From the NCBI GenBank assembly GCA_900755085.1, contig CAAEFF010000092.1, forward strand, positions 1 to 12,296: a stretch of DNA of 12,296 nt, given 5' to 3'. The notes below the pieces were generated by a model, which did no database searches, had not been told where the DNA came from, and saw nothing but the letters and a program-made list of their open reading frames with translations. Each line of letters starts with the position of its first letter. Within the stretch, counting starts at the first letter, position 1. Both the position numbers and the translations under genes were made by a program. The stretch is from an uncultured Streptococcus sp. GTDB taxonomy: Bacteria > Bacillota > Bacilli > Lactobacillales > Streptococcaceae. This document shows positions 5,793-12,252 of the stretch, piece after piece.

Positions 5793-6639
5793 ATTGTTGA
5801 CCACGTGTTGCCACATATTTCAATTGATCAGCATGTTTTGCCACAAAATCCTTCATTTCTGAATCAGGAATTTGACGAAGGTAGAGGTTAGAACGAATGG
5901 TTTCATCCTCTTCACGACAAGTTGACAATACTAAATACTTATCAGTCGCTTTGATCTTCATATTAGGATTCTTCGTACGAGCTGACTCATAGATGTTCTT
6001 CAACTGAGTGGTGAAATCTTTATCATCTGTAAAGCTTGTACGATAGAAAGCAGTGTCCTCAGGGACAATGACCAAGCCCATCGCTTCATAGTAGTATTTC
6101 CGCTCTGGTGTCTCAATCACGACATACGGATGTTGATCCAAATACTCTTGTTTGTCGTAGTAGTTGACATCGTTAAACATGCGGTGGTCGCCGACCTTAC
6201 TACCACGAGCATGACCAAACAGCCAAGTCAAACGGTCACTGAAGTCTTTCTTGTTATCCATATCCATGAAGACTGTCCCCATGTATGGCTCATTCCCACC
6301 ATCAAACGTCTTATTCAAATAAGTTTCATTATCAGTAGTTTGTACAACAGGTTCATCCAACTCAGTACCCGGTGCATAGACATAAGCAATTGCTTCAGGG
6401 TTAACAGCTGTTAACTGAGCAAAACGATTTTTTAAGTAATCTTTTTCTTCTTGACTAGGTTCATATTTGGCTGCTTGCTTGGTTGAACTTGTTCCAGTTG
6501 TCTTTTTAGCCGTGCTAGATGACTTACTTCCTCCAAAAGGATTAAAGAAAATAAATCCAGCAACAAGCACAACAACTGCAACAAGAGCAGCAATCACAAG
6601 ACCCAATTTAGTTGAACTTTTTTCCCCAGCTCTTTTCAT
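5791..6639 (-). CDS. srtB: Class B sortase
   Basis: This 282-residue protein has a short basic N-terminus, one membrane segment (about residues 12-32), a Ser/Thr/Lys-rich linker, and a sortase domain. The catalytic residues are visible: H143 in FGHARG, C241 in VLSTC, and R255 in NLYLRQ. The block VNPEAIAYVYAPGTELDEPVVQ and the following NETYLN are typical of class B sortases. It would sit outside the membrane and join surface proteins to cell-wall peptide by a Cys thioester. The gene lies 88 bases after a secreted protein ending in LPKTSAAK, its probable substrate, and behind a hairpin that may lower its expression. The ribosome binding site GAGGAG is well placed before the ATG. Class B is more certain than the exact substrate. 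Confidence 0.88.
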   Translation of the reverse strand: MKRAGEKSSTKLGLVIAALVAVVVLVAGFIFFNPFGGSKSSSTAKKTTGTSSTKQAAKYEPSQEEKDYLKNRFAQLTAVNPEAIAYVYAPGTELDEPVVQTTDNETYLNKTFDGGNEPYMGTVFMDMDNKKDFSDRLTWLFGHARGSKVGDHRMFNDVNYYDKQEYLDQHPYVVIETPERKYYYEAMGLVIVPEDTAFYRTSFTDDKDFTTQLKNIYESARTKNPNMKIKATDKYLVLSTCREEDETIRSNLYLRQIPDSEMKDFVAKHADQLKYVATRGQQ

Positions 6640-6668
6640 TGATTGATCTCCTCTTGATGATTTTTTCT

Positions 6669-6706
6669 AAAAAATAACACTGAACCCGAAGGTCCAGTGA
6701 TATTTT
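6669..6706 (-). terminator. UUCG-type hairpin between the surface protein gene and srtB
   Basis: On the minus strand, ATCACTGGACC, a TTCG loop and GGTTCAGTGTTAT form a long stem (one wobble, one mismatch), followed by TTTTTT. It stands about 20 bases after the surface protein stop, and no new promoter is evident before srtB. It may act as a partial terminator setting a high substrate-to-sortase ratio. Confidence 0.8.
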
Positions 6707-6727
6707 ACGAGCTAATTAATAATCAAA

Positions 6728-7396
6728 TTATTTAGCTGCGCTTGTTTTTGGAAGAGCTTTACCAGCTTGAGCTGATGCTGCTTTACCATCTTTAGATGCT
6801 TTAGCCGCTTTTTCAGCTTTTTGAGCATCTGATTTAGCTTCTTCTTTAGTTTGGTTGTTGTCAGAAGCTTTTACTTCTTTAGAGTTTGTGTTGATTGTTG
6901 CAGCACGGTCATCCAATTTGTATGGAAGTGTTACTGAACCATTAGTGTACATATCAGCAGTAACTGTTACTGAACCAGTAGCTGTTACAAGTTCTTTAAA
7001 GTCTGTAGCAGTAGTACCTACACGGTATTCTACAACATCACCTTGGTTGAACAAACGTGGAGCTTCTGCATCACCACTTTGGTCAGTTACAGCAGAACCG
7101 ATTGCAAAACCATTCAACATGAAGTCGATAGTTGCACCTGGAACTGGACGTCCACCACCATCAAGAACAGTTACACGAACGTGTTTGTTTGTGTCAGCTG
7201 TTTTAATAGTGATTGGTTCATTTGTTTTACCAGCAACAACTTCGTCAGAAATAGCACCAAAACGGTTGTCGTCTGAAGTAGTTGTTTTAGCAGGTTGTTT
7301 GTCATCCCATCCTGTCCAGTTTCCGTATGCATAAACTGGAGATGCTGCTGCAAATACAGCAAGAGCTGCTACTGATGATAATAAAACTTTTTTCAT
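6728..7396 (-). CDS. Secreted Ig/Cna_B-like surface protein with C-terminal LPKTS motif
   Basis: The 222-residue product has a clear signal peptide (MKK..., cleavage expected after SPVYA at residue 23). A beta-sandwich-like domain of the Cna_B or carboxypeptidase-regulatory type follows at about residues 50-160 (VTVLDGGGRPVPGATIDF, TDQSGDAEAPRL). After it comes an Ala/Lys-rich low-complexity stalk and the terminal LPKTSAAK (215-222). The motif resembles a sortase signal, but no hydrophobic span or multi-basic tail follows, so membrane retention must occur differently or not at all. The gene has a very strong promoter and a 5'-terminal hairpin, suggesting abundant expression, and it is followed directly by a class B sortase gene. 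I do not recognise a named homologue. The pairing with srtB is inferred from adjacency and motif. Confidence 0.8.
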   Translation of the reverse strand: MKKVLLSSVAALAVFAAASPVYAYGNWTGWDDKQPAKTTTSDDNRFGAISDEVVAGKTNEPITIKTADTNKHVRVTVLDGGGRPVPGATIDFMLNGFAIGSAVTDQSGDAEAPRLFNQGDVVEYRVGTTATDFKELVTATGSVTVTADMYTNGSVTLPYKLDDRAATINTNSKEVKASDNNQTKEEAKSDAQKAEKAAKASKDGKAASAQAGKALPKTSAAK

Positions 7397-7431
7397 TGTT
7401 TTATCTCCTTTTTTCTTTTCAAAAATTATTC

Positions 7432-7444
7432 GTTACTTCGTAAC
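7432..7444 (-). promoter_or_regulatory. 5'-end stem-loop of the surface protein mRNA
   Basis: GTTAC-GAA-GTAAC lies about 8 bases downstream of the -10 box, so it would be at the very 5' end of the transcript. Such hairpins often protect mRNA from 5' decay. The stem is only 5 bp, so this is tentative. Confidence 0.45.
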
Positions 7445-7451
7445 TATGACT

Positions 7452-7515
7452 AGTATACTAGGATATTCTTCTCATGTCAAGACTTTTTCTTTAAAAATTT
7501 AAAAAAAATTTAAGG
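7452..7515 (-). promoter_or_regulatory. Strong promoter of the surface protein-srtB operon
   Basis: The minus strand has a perfect TTGACA (7475-7480), a 17-base spacer and TATACT (7452-7457). About 35 bases upstream of the -35 box are almost pure A/T runs (7481-7515), like an UP element for the RNA polymerase alpha subunit. This is the best promoter in the window. Confidence 0.9.
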
Positions 7516-7569
7516 TTTTGATCTATTTGAAAGATGAAAGTACGAATGCGTAACATTTCTAAACGAATC

Positions 7570-7710
7570 CTATTTCACCACTCCATTTTTAGGCAATCGT
7601 TTCTTGGGCAAACTAGGATCTACCTTTGCTTCTAATTCTTGAGCTGACTTGACCAGTTCTTTTCGCTTCTTTTCTTTTTTTAGCTCTTGCCACCATTGTC
7701 TGATTCCCAT
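7570..7710 (-). CDS. Small basic hypothetical protein (46 aa)
   Basis: ATG at 7708-7710 preceded by GGAGGAAG (7716-7723) opens a 46-codon frame: MGIRQWWQELKKEKKRKELV... ending LPKNGVVK. It is highly charged and Lys-rich, probably helical over its first 30 residues, with no membrane segment or Cys. It lies between prs and the surface protein gene on the same strand. No promoter is seen, and the SD lies only a few bases after the prs terminator, so expression would depend on read-through from prs. I do not recognise a family. The ideal SD and the frame's length support it being real, but it could be a chance ORF. Confidence 0.55.
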   Translation of the reverse strand: MGIRQWWQELKKEKKRKELVKSAQELEAKVDPSLPKKRLPKNGVVK

Positions 7711-7728
7711 TTGTACTTCCTCCTATAC

Positions 7729-7752
7729 AAAAGAGGCTGTTTTTCAGCCTCC
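7729..7752 (-). terminator. Terminator after prs (weak T-tract)
   Basis: GAGGCTG, an AAAAA loop and CAGCCTC make a perfect 7-bp stem seven bases after the prs stop, followed by only four T residues. Read-through into the small ORF at 7570-7710 is plausible. Confidence 0.75.
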
Positions 7753-7758
7753 TTATCG

Positions 7759-8733
7759 CTAACATTTTTTGGCATTTCCTGTTTCAAACAAAGGTGAAAG
7801 AGGACGATTTTCATGAATACGCACAATTGCTTCAGCAAGGAGTTTGGCAATTGAAATTTGCTCAATCTTATCAATCAAGCGATCTTCCGATAGATAAATC
7901 GTATCCAACACAACCAGCTTCTTAATGGCTGATTTTTGAATGTTGTCCATCGCTGGGCCTGATAAAACAGGGTGCGTACAGCTTGCATAAACTTCAACAG
8001 CACCCGCTTCTGCAAGGGCATCCGCCGCATGACAGATTGTACCAGCTGTATCAATCATATCATCAATCAAAATACAAGTCTTACCTTCAACACTCCCAAT
8101 GATATTCATCACTTCACTCGTATTCATCTTATCGACACTCCGGCGTTTATCAATAATCGCAATCGGAGTCTTCAAAAATTCAGCTAACTTCCGAGCACGA
8201 GTCACACCACCATGGTCTGGACTGACAACAACATAGTCTTTTCCAATCATCCCGCGACGTTCGAAATAGTCAGCGATCAAAGGCGCACCCATCAAGTGAT
8301 CAACAGGAATATCAAAGAAACCTTGAATCTGAGCGGCGTGCAAATCAATTGTCAACAGACGATCAACTCCAGCAACCTCAAGCATATTGGCTACCAACTT
8401 AGAAGTGATCGGTTCACGAGCTCGAGCTTTCCGGTCTTGACGAGCATAGCCATAATACGGCATCACTACATTAATAGATTGCGCACTAGCCCGTTTCAAG
8501 GCATCTACCATAATCAAAATTTCCATTAGATTATCATTAACCGGTGAGCTAGTGGATTGCAAAATATAAACATCTTTCCCACGGATTGATTCTTCAATAT
8601 TAACCTGAATTTCTCCATCAGAAAATTGACGAACCGTTGACTTTCCAAGCGGTAGTCCCATTTCACGAGACACACGTTGAGCCAATTCTTGATTTGACGA
8701 CAAAGCAAAGAGCATTAAATCAGAAAATGACAT
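7759..8733 (-). CDS. prs: Ribose-phosphate pyrophosphokinase (PRPP synthase)
   Basis: The 324-residue product is a class I PRPP synthase, closely matching the streptococcal Prs1 type. Visible signatures are RQFSDGEIQVNIEESIRG (residues 35-52), the flexible-loop segment YYGYARQDRKARAREP (93-108), DLHAAQIQGFF (130-140), and the PRPP-binding loop ILIDDMIDTAGT (221-232). It makes PRPP from ribose 5-phosphate and ATP, feeding purine, pyrimidine, NAD, His and Trp synthesis. PurC and PurL elsewhere in this window depend on it indirectly. It has its own promoter (8797-8825) and a GGAGGA ribosome binding site. It follows pcsB after a strong terminator, so it is probably monocistronic apart from leakage into the small ORF behind it. 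Confidence 0.97.
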   Translation of the reverse strand: MSFSDLMLFALSSNQELAQRVSREMGLPLGKSTVRQFSDGEIQVNIEESIRGKDVYILQSTSSPVNDNLMEILIMVDALKRASAQSINVVMPYYGYARQDRKARAREPITSKLVANMLEVAGVDRLLTIDLHAAQIQGFFDIPVDHLMGAPLIADYFERRGMIGKDYVVVSPDHGGVTRARKLAEFLKTPIAIIDKRRSVDKMNTSEVMNIIGSVEGKTCILIDDMIDTAGTICHAADALAEAGAVEVYASCTHPVLSGPAMDNIQKSAIKKLVVLDTIYLSEDRLIDKIEQISIAKLLAEAIVRIHENRPLSPLFETGNAKKC

Positions 8734-8796
8734 GATTTCCTCCAGTAAAATCTAAAAAACCGTATTGTACACTCAGCACAAATTTCTCCTACCACC

Positions 8797-8825
8797 ATTT
8801 TATCGCTTTTTAAACAAATATTCAA
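8797..8825 (-). promoter_or_regulatory. prs promoter
   Basis: TTGAAT (8820-8825), a 17-base spacer and TAAAAT (8797-8802) on the minus strand, about 65 bases before the prs ATG. Confidence 0.75.
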
Positions 8826-8873
8826 ATATTAATTTATGGAAATTACAAAATCTATCACTACCTAAATTTACTC

Positions 8874-8903
8874 AAAAAAGAAGCAGAACAAATGTTCTGC
8901 TTC
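8874..8903 (-). terminator. pcsB terminator
   Basis: A perfect 11-bp stem (GAAGCAGAACA / TGTTCTGCTTC, 2-base centre) followed by six T residues, about ten bases after the pcsB stop codon. Confidence 0.93.
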
Positions 8904-8913
8904 AGTGTAATTC

Positions 8914-10143
8914 TTAGTTTGGATAGATATAAGTAACAGTACCTTGTGCTGTTGTTGGGTTAAACCAACCACGGTAGTTACCAATACTACGGATACCATT
9001 GTAGTTAGACTCAGAGACTTGGATGCTTGTTGTAGATTGAACGGCTGTAACAACTGCTACGTGTCCATATCCACCATCATTCCAACATGCAATAGCACCA
9101 ACTTGTGGTTGAGATCCTGTACGGAATCCTGCTGCTGCTGCACTTGCTGCCCATTGTCCACCATTACCCCAGTAATCGCCAGCCCATGGAGCTAAAACTT
9201 TCACACCCCATGTACACTCACCAACTGGATAAGATGATGCAGATATACTATAAGTTGGACGAGAAGTCGTAGCTACTGGCGCTGCAGCTGCTTGAGTTTG
9301 AACAGCAGGTTGAGCTACTGCTTGAGTTTGTGCAGCTGCTGGTGTTTGAGCTGCTGCTTGAACTTGCGCTTGAAGAGTTGTATTAGCAGAAGCTTTTACA
9401 GCTGCTTGTTGTTCTTTTTGTTTTGCACGGTAAGCTGCTTCAGCCGCTGCCGCTGCCGCTGCTGCTTTTTCAGCTTCAGCTTTTTGTTGCAACAAGGCAT
9501 TCTTTTCGTTTTCAGCAGTTGATTTTTCAGCAGCCAAGTTCAATTGTGCTACTTTCAACTCAGCTTCTTTTGTTGACAAAGCTTGCGCATCATCTTCTAA
9601 TTGCTGTTTGTTTGCAATGACAGTATTGATAGCGTCGTTGTTTTCTTTTTGTTTTTGTGCAATGTCTTCTTTATCACGTTTTTGCTCTTGCAACATTTTG
9701 TTGTTAGCATCTGCAATTTCATTCATAGCAGAAATACGTGAAATAGCTTCTGTCAAAGATCCAGAGCTAACAATCGCATTAATATAGCTTGTTGCAGTCC
9801 CAGTTGTTTGAGCACTACGTGCTTGATTTGCAAGTGATTCTTGACGAGCAACGATATTTTTTGACAACTCATCGATCTCAGCAGATAATTTTTCAGATTC
9901 GTCATTCAAACGATCATTTTCAGCTTGAAGATCTGCTTGTTGTTTCTTGATTTCAGATACTTGGCCTTGAATTTGATCTACTTGAGATTGCGCACTTTGT
10001 TGTTGTTGATTAATACTATTGATTTTGTTATCTTGAGCAGCAATCTTATCATCTGTTGAGTCTGCTGATACACCAGCTACAACTGCACCTTGTGATAAAG
10101 CTACTGTACTCAATAAGATTGTGGCAAATAATTTTTTCTTCAT
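8914..10143 (-). CDS. pcsB: Secreted CHAP-domain peptidoglycan hydrolase PcsB
   Basis: This 409-residue protein has a signal peptide cleaved near AGVSA (residue 27) and a long coiled coil (about 30-245, Gln/Glu/Lys-rich). An Ala/Gln-rich linker with an eight-alanine run follows, then a C-terminal CHAP domain from about 300. The catalytic residues are C310 in GECTWG, H361 in GYGHVAVV and E378 in VSESNYNG. All three sit 18 residues beyond the positions I recall for S. pneumoniae PcsB, a difference due to the linker. PcsB splits septal peptidoglycan when activated by the FtsEX membrane complex through its coiled coil, and it is essential or nearly so in several streptococci. The gene has its own promoter with a VicR/WalR-like box and lies after mreCD, as in related species. 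Confidence 0.96.
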   Translation of the reverse strand: MKKKLFATILLSTVALSQGAVVAGVSADSTDDKIAAQDNKINSINQQQQSAQSQVDQIQGQVSEIKKQQADLQAENDRLNDESEKLSAEIDELSKNIVARQESLANQARSAQTTGTATSYINAIVSSGSLTEAISRISAMNEIADANNKMLQEQKRDKEDIAQKQKENNDAINTVIANKQQLEDDAQALSTKEAELKVAQLNLAAEKSTAENEKNALLQQKAEAEKAAAAAAAAEAAYRAKQKEQQAAVKASANTTLQAQVQAAAQTPAAAQTQAVAQPAVQTQAAAAPVATTSRPTYSISASSYPVGECTWGVKVLAPWAGDYWGNGGQWAASAAAAGFRTGSQPQVGAIACWNDGGYGHVAVVTAVQSTTSIQVSESNYNGIRSIGNYRGWFNPTTAQGTVTYIYPN

Positions 10144-10178
10144 TAGATAAATTTTCCCTTTCTAATAAGACACTAACT

Positions 10179-10207
10179 AGTATAACAAATTTTTTGAAAA
10201 TTTATAT
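10179..10207 (-). promoter_or_regulatory. pcsB promoter (-10 strong, -35 poor)
   Basis: TATACT at 10179-10184 is a good -10 box. The hexamer 17 bases upstream (10202-10207, ATATAA) barely resembles a -35 box, as expected of an activator-dependent promoter. Confidence 0.65.
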
Positions 10208-10222
10208 TACGCTATTGTTACA
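10206..10222 (-). promoter_or_regulatory. Probable VicR/WalR binding box upstream of pcsB
   Basis: TGTAAC-N5-CGTAAT on the minus strand matches the known direct-repeat pattern TGTNAN-N5-TGTNAN with one T-to-C change. It abuts the weak -35 position. In pneumococcus pcsB is the key target of the VicRK (WalRK) two-component system, so the position fits. Confidence 0.7.
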
Positions 10223-10236
10223 TTTTTATTTCGAGT

Positions 10237-10737
10237 TTATAAATAAATCTTTTCAAGTAAAGGCTGTAATACGATCAATAGCAGCACATTCAAAATTAAA
10301 CTTGGTGCAATTTGGTAAATAATTAGTGTGACCCAGTTGAATTTTATACCGATAAAAAGAATCAAAAGAAGATTGGTTAAAAACTGAAATAATAGAATCG
10401 TTAATAAAAATGTAAAAAAACGAGTCAATCGATTGACCAAAATAATCTGATTACACCGATAAAAAATCACCTGTATTAAAGGGAAGACTAGGAAGGCAAT
10501 TCCTATAGTGTGAAAAAAATACACATCAAAACAAAAACCAAAAAGGATTCCCCACCAAATACTAGCTATCTCAGAAAAATAGAGACTAAATAACATAAAA
10601 CCATATAGAAATAAAAATGAAGTAGGTTCAAATGGGTCTGGACAGAAACGAGAAATATGAAAAGAGATTTGCCCATCAACAAATAAAAATAAGAATAAGA
10701 TTAAAGGGAAAAAATAGTACTTACGTATGACTTTCAC
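10237..10737 (-). CDS. mreD: Rod-shape/elongation membrane protein MreD
   Basis: A 166-residue, very hydrophobic protein with about five membrane segments, starting MKVIRKYYFFPLILFLFLF. I prefer the GTG at 10735-10737, which follows GGAG by six bases and lies one base after the mreC stop, over the TTG four codons upstream. MreD is a membrane partner of MreC in the peripheral (elongation) peptidoglycan machinery. Streptococci lack MreB, so MreCD act with RodA, penicillin-binding proteins and RodZ instead. It overlaps or abuts mreC and is surely cotranscribed with it. Sequence conservation in this family is low, so the call leans on hydrophobicity, position and length. Confidence 0.88.
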   Translation of the reverse strand: MKVIRKYYFFPLILFLFLFVDGQISFHISRFCPDPFEPTSFLFLYGFMLFSLYFSEIASIWWGILFGFCFDVYFFHTIGIAFLVFPLIQVIFYRCNQIILVNRLTRFFTFLLTILLFQFLTNLLLILFIGIKFNWVTLIIYQIAPSLILNVLLLIVLQPLLEKIYL

Positions 10738-10738
10738 G

Positions 10739-11557
10739 CTACTCTCCAATCAATAGTACATAACGATTGACATCTAAATTAGCCTTTGGTTTCACACGAA
10801 TTTCTTGCCCTAACTGATCAGATGCCTTTTGAGTAGAAGTCACCGTACCAAGAGGTAAGTCACTACTCTTGTATTTTCCTAAGCCACTTGTTGAAACGAG
10901 AGATCCTTTTTTAATTTCAACTGGATCTCCAATTTGCAACAATCGAAACTCACCCGTCTTCTCATCATAACCATTTAATAATGCAAAAATAGAGTGACCT
11001 TGACTCTCAATTTTAAACGTCAGGTGTTGTGACGAAATAGTATCTTCGACTAATAATTTCACTTTACTAGAATGCTTCTCTATACTTTCTACCACACCAA
11101 TGACACCACCAGATGAAAGAACAAACATGGAATCAGAAATTCCATCTGAACCACCCTTATCAATAACAAATTCCAGATCCCATGAACCGTAATTACGGTC
11201 AATAATCTCACTAACAACTTGTTTAGTACCAGACACAGAATTTTTGATAGCCAACAAATCTTTTAATTCTCTATTTTCTGATTCCAAACGACTAAGTTTT
11301 GACTGGTCAATATCCCTTTGATAAAGATTTGATTTTAAAGAACGGTTTTCATCATTTAATTCAGATAAATTTTTTAAATCTTTTGCCTTAGATTCCACAA
11401 GAACAAATGGTACCGATACCACCTTATCAACCATAGCTAATAGATCAGAAGATTTTAAAACAATTGAAGTTCTAACAGATGGAAAAAGAAATAAAATTCC
11501 TGAAACAGTTAAAACAAAAACAAAACTAAAAATTTTAAAAAAACGATTCAAGAACAT
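10739..11557 (-). CDS. mreC: Cell-shape protein MreC
   Basis: The 272-residue form starting at ATG 11555-11557 (MFLNRFFKIF) has GAAGG eight bases upstream. A longer reading from a TTG at 11605 would begin inside the tRNA-cluster terminator hairpin and is rejected. The protein has one N-terminal membrane segment, a coiled coil (about 55-100: LSELNDENRSLKSNLYQ), and the two beta-barrel MreC core with GGVIGVVESI and STSGLGKYKSSDLPLGTV. It sits outside the membrane and organises peripheral wall synthesis together with MreD and penicillin-binding proteins. No convincing promoter lies between the terminator and the gene, so transcription may come by read-through from the tRNA cluster or from a weak promoter overlapping the hairpin. 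Confidence 0.93.
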   Translation of the reverse strand: MFLNRFFKIFSFVFVLTVSGILFLFPSVRTSIVLKSSDLLAMVDKVVSVPFVLVESKAKDLKNLSELNDENRSLKSNLYQRDIDQSKLSRLESENRELKDLLAIKNSVSGTKQVVSEIIDRNYGSWDLEFVIDKGGSDGISDSMFVLSSGGVIGVVESIEKHSSKVKLLVEDTISSQHLTFKIESQGHSIFALLNGYDEKTGEFRLLQIGDPVEIKKGSLVSTSGLGKYKSSDLPLGTVTSTQKASDQLGQEIRVKPKANLDVNRYVLLIGE

Positions 11558-11570
11558 AGATAAAACCTTC

Positions 11571-11607
11571 AAAAATATAAAAAATAGTTTGAGATAACAT
11601 CTCAAAC
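11571..11607 (-). terminator. Terminator of the tRNA cluster
   Basis: GTTTGAGAT, loop GTT, ATCTCAAAC form a perfect 9-bp stem beginning 12 bases after tRNA-Ser(GCT), followed by TATTTTTTATATTTTT. It also overlaps the mreC leader. Confidence 0.85.
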
Positions 11608-11619
11608 TTAGAAATTATA

Positions 11620-11707
11620 CGGAGAATGGGGGATTCGAACCCCCGCGCCAGTTACCCGACCTAACGATTTAGCAAACCGTCCTCTTCAGCCTCTTGAGTA
11701 ATTCTCC
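11620..11707 (-). tRNA. tRNA-Ser (GCT)
   Basis: 88-base class II tRNA with a long variable arm and the anticodon loop TTTGCTAAA. The 7-bp acceptor stem is GGAGAAT/ATTCTCC, with discriminator G. CCA is not encoded. It is the last tRNA before the terminator. Confidence 0.96.
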
Positions 11708-11711
11708 TAAA

Positions 11712-11785
<74 letters not shown>

Positions 11786-11824
11786 AAGTTAAAAACTTGG
11801 TAATGTAATTTGAACAAAGTTCAA

Positions 11825-11895
11825 AGCGGGTGACGAGAATCGAACTCGCGACAACAGCTTGGAAGGCTGTAGTTTTACCACTAAACTACACCCGC
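11825..11895 (-). tRNA. tRNA-Gly (TCC)
   Basis: 71 bases, anticodon loop CTTCCAA, acceptor GCGGGTG/CACCCGC, discriminator T as usual for bacterial glycine tRNAs. CCA is not encoded. Confidence 0.96.
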
Positions 11896-11904
11896 TAAAC
11901 AAAA

Positions 11905-11977
11905 TGGCGCGAGACGGAATCGAACCGCCGACACATGGAGCTTCAATCCATTGCTCTACCAACTGAGCTACCGAGCC
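11905..11977 (-). tRNA. tRNA-Phe (GAA)
   Basis: 73 bases, anticodon loop TTGAAGC, discriminator A. The acceptor arms GGCTCGG/TCGCGCC leave a T-C mismatch at position 4:69. The rest of the cloverleaf is regular, so I take it as functional. Confidence 0.95.
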
Positions 11978-11980
11978 AAA

Positions 11981-12054
<74 letters not shown>

Positions 12055-12063
12055 TTAATGAAA

Positions 12064-12153
12064 AGGAGGATGTGGGATTCGAACCCACGCACGCTTTTAC
12101 ACGCCTGACGGTTTTCAAGACCGTTCCCTTCAGCCGGACTTGGGTAATCCTCC
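12064..12153 (-). tRNA. tRNA-Ser (TGA)
   Basis: 90-base class II tRNA with a long variable arm, anticodon loop CTTGAAA, and acceptor GGAGGAT/ATCCTCC. The discriminator is T rather than the usual G of serine tRNAs. CCA is not encoded. Confidence 0.95.
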
Positions 12154-12165
12154 ATACTATTCAAA

Positions 12166-12239
12166 TGGACCTTGTAGGACTTGAACCTACGACCACTCGG
12201 TTATGAGCCGAGAGCTCTAACCAGCTGAGCTAAAGGTCC
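12166..12239 (-). tRNA. tRNA-Ile2 (CAT, lysidine-modified type)
   Basis: 74 bases with a CTCATAA anticodon loop and acceptor GGACCTT/AAGGTCC. The acceptor sequence and position (after Met, before Ser-TGA and fMet) match the Bacillus trnB tRNA-Ile2, whose C34 is changed to lysidine by TilS so that it reads AUA. Automated tools may label it Met. Confidence 0.85.
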
Positions 12240-12252
12240 AACAAGATCTTTA

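Noticed and set aside
4508..5800. Possibility that the Rpn locus is a complete insertion sequence.
   Set aside because: I could not find terminal inverted repeats or a target-site duplication on either side, so I treat it as an accessory gene pair rather than a mobile element with defined ends.
6855..7334. 159-codon plus-strand ORF opposite the surface protein gene.
   Set aside because: Typical antisense shadow of a Thr/Val/Ala-rich coding sequence. The minus-strand frame has a promoter, SD, signal peptide and terminator; this one has none.
7535..7550. Another near match to the competence cin-box (TACGAATG) on the plus strand.
   Set aside because: No gene follows on that strand; it shows that single-mismatch matches occur by chance and lowers confidence in the one before the Rpn gene.
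9420..9480. Short GCT/GCC-type tandem repeats (alanine run) in pcsB.
   Set aside because: Explained by the Ala-rich linker of PcsB; in frame and expected for the family, not a separate element.
11558..11605. N-terminal extension of MreC from a TTG codon (288 residues).
   Set aside because: The TTG lies inside the tRNA terminator stem without an SD, while the ATG at 11555-11557 has GAAGG at a good distance and gives the usual MreC N-terminus.
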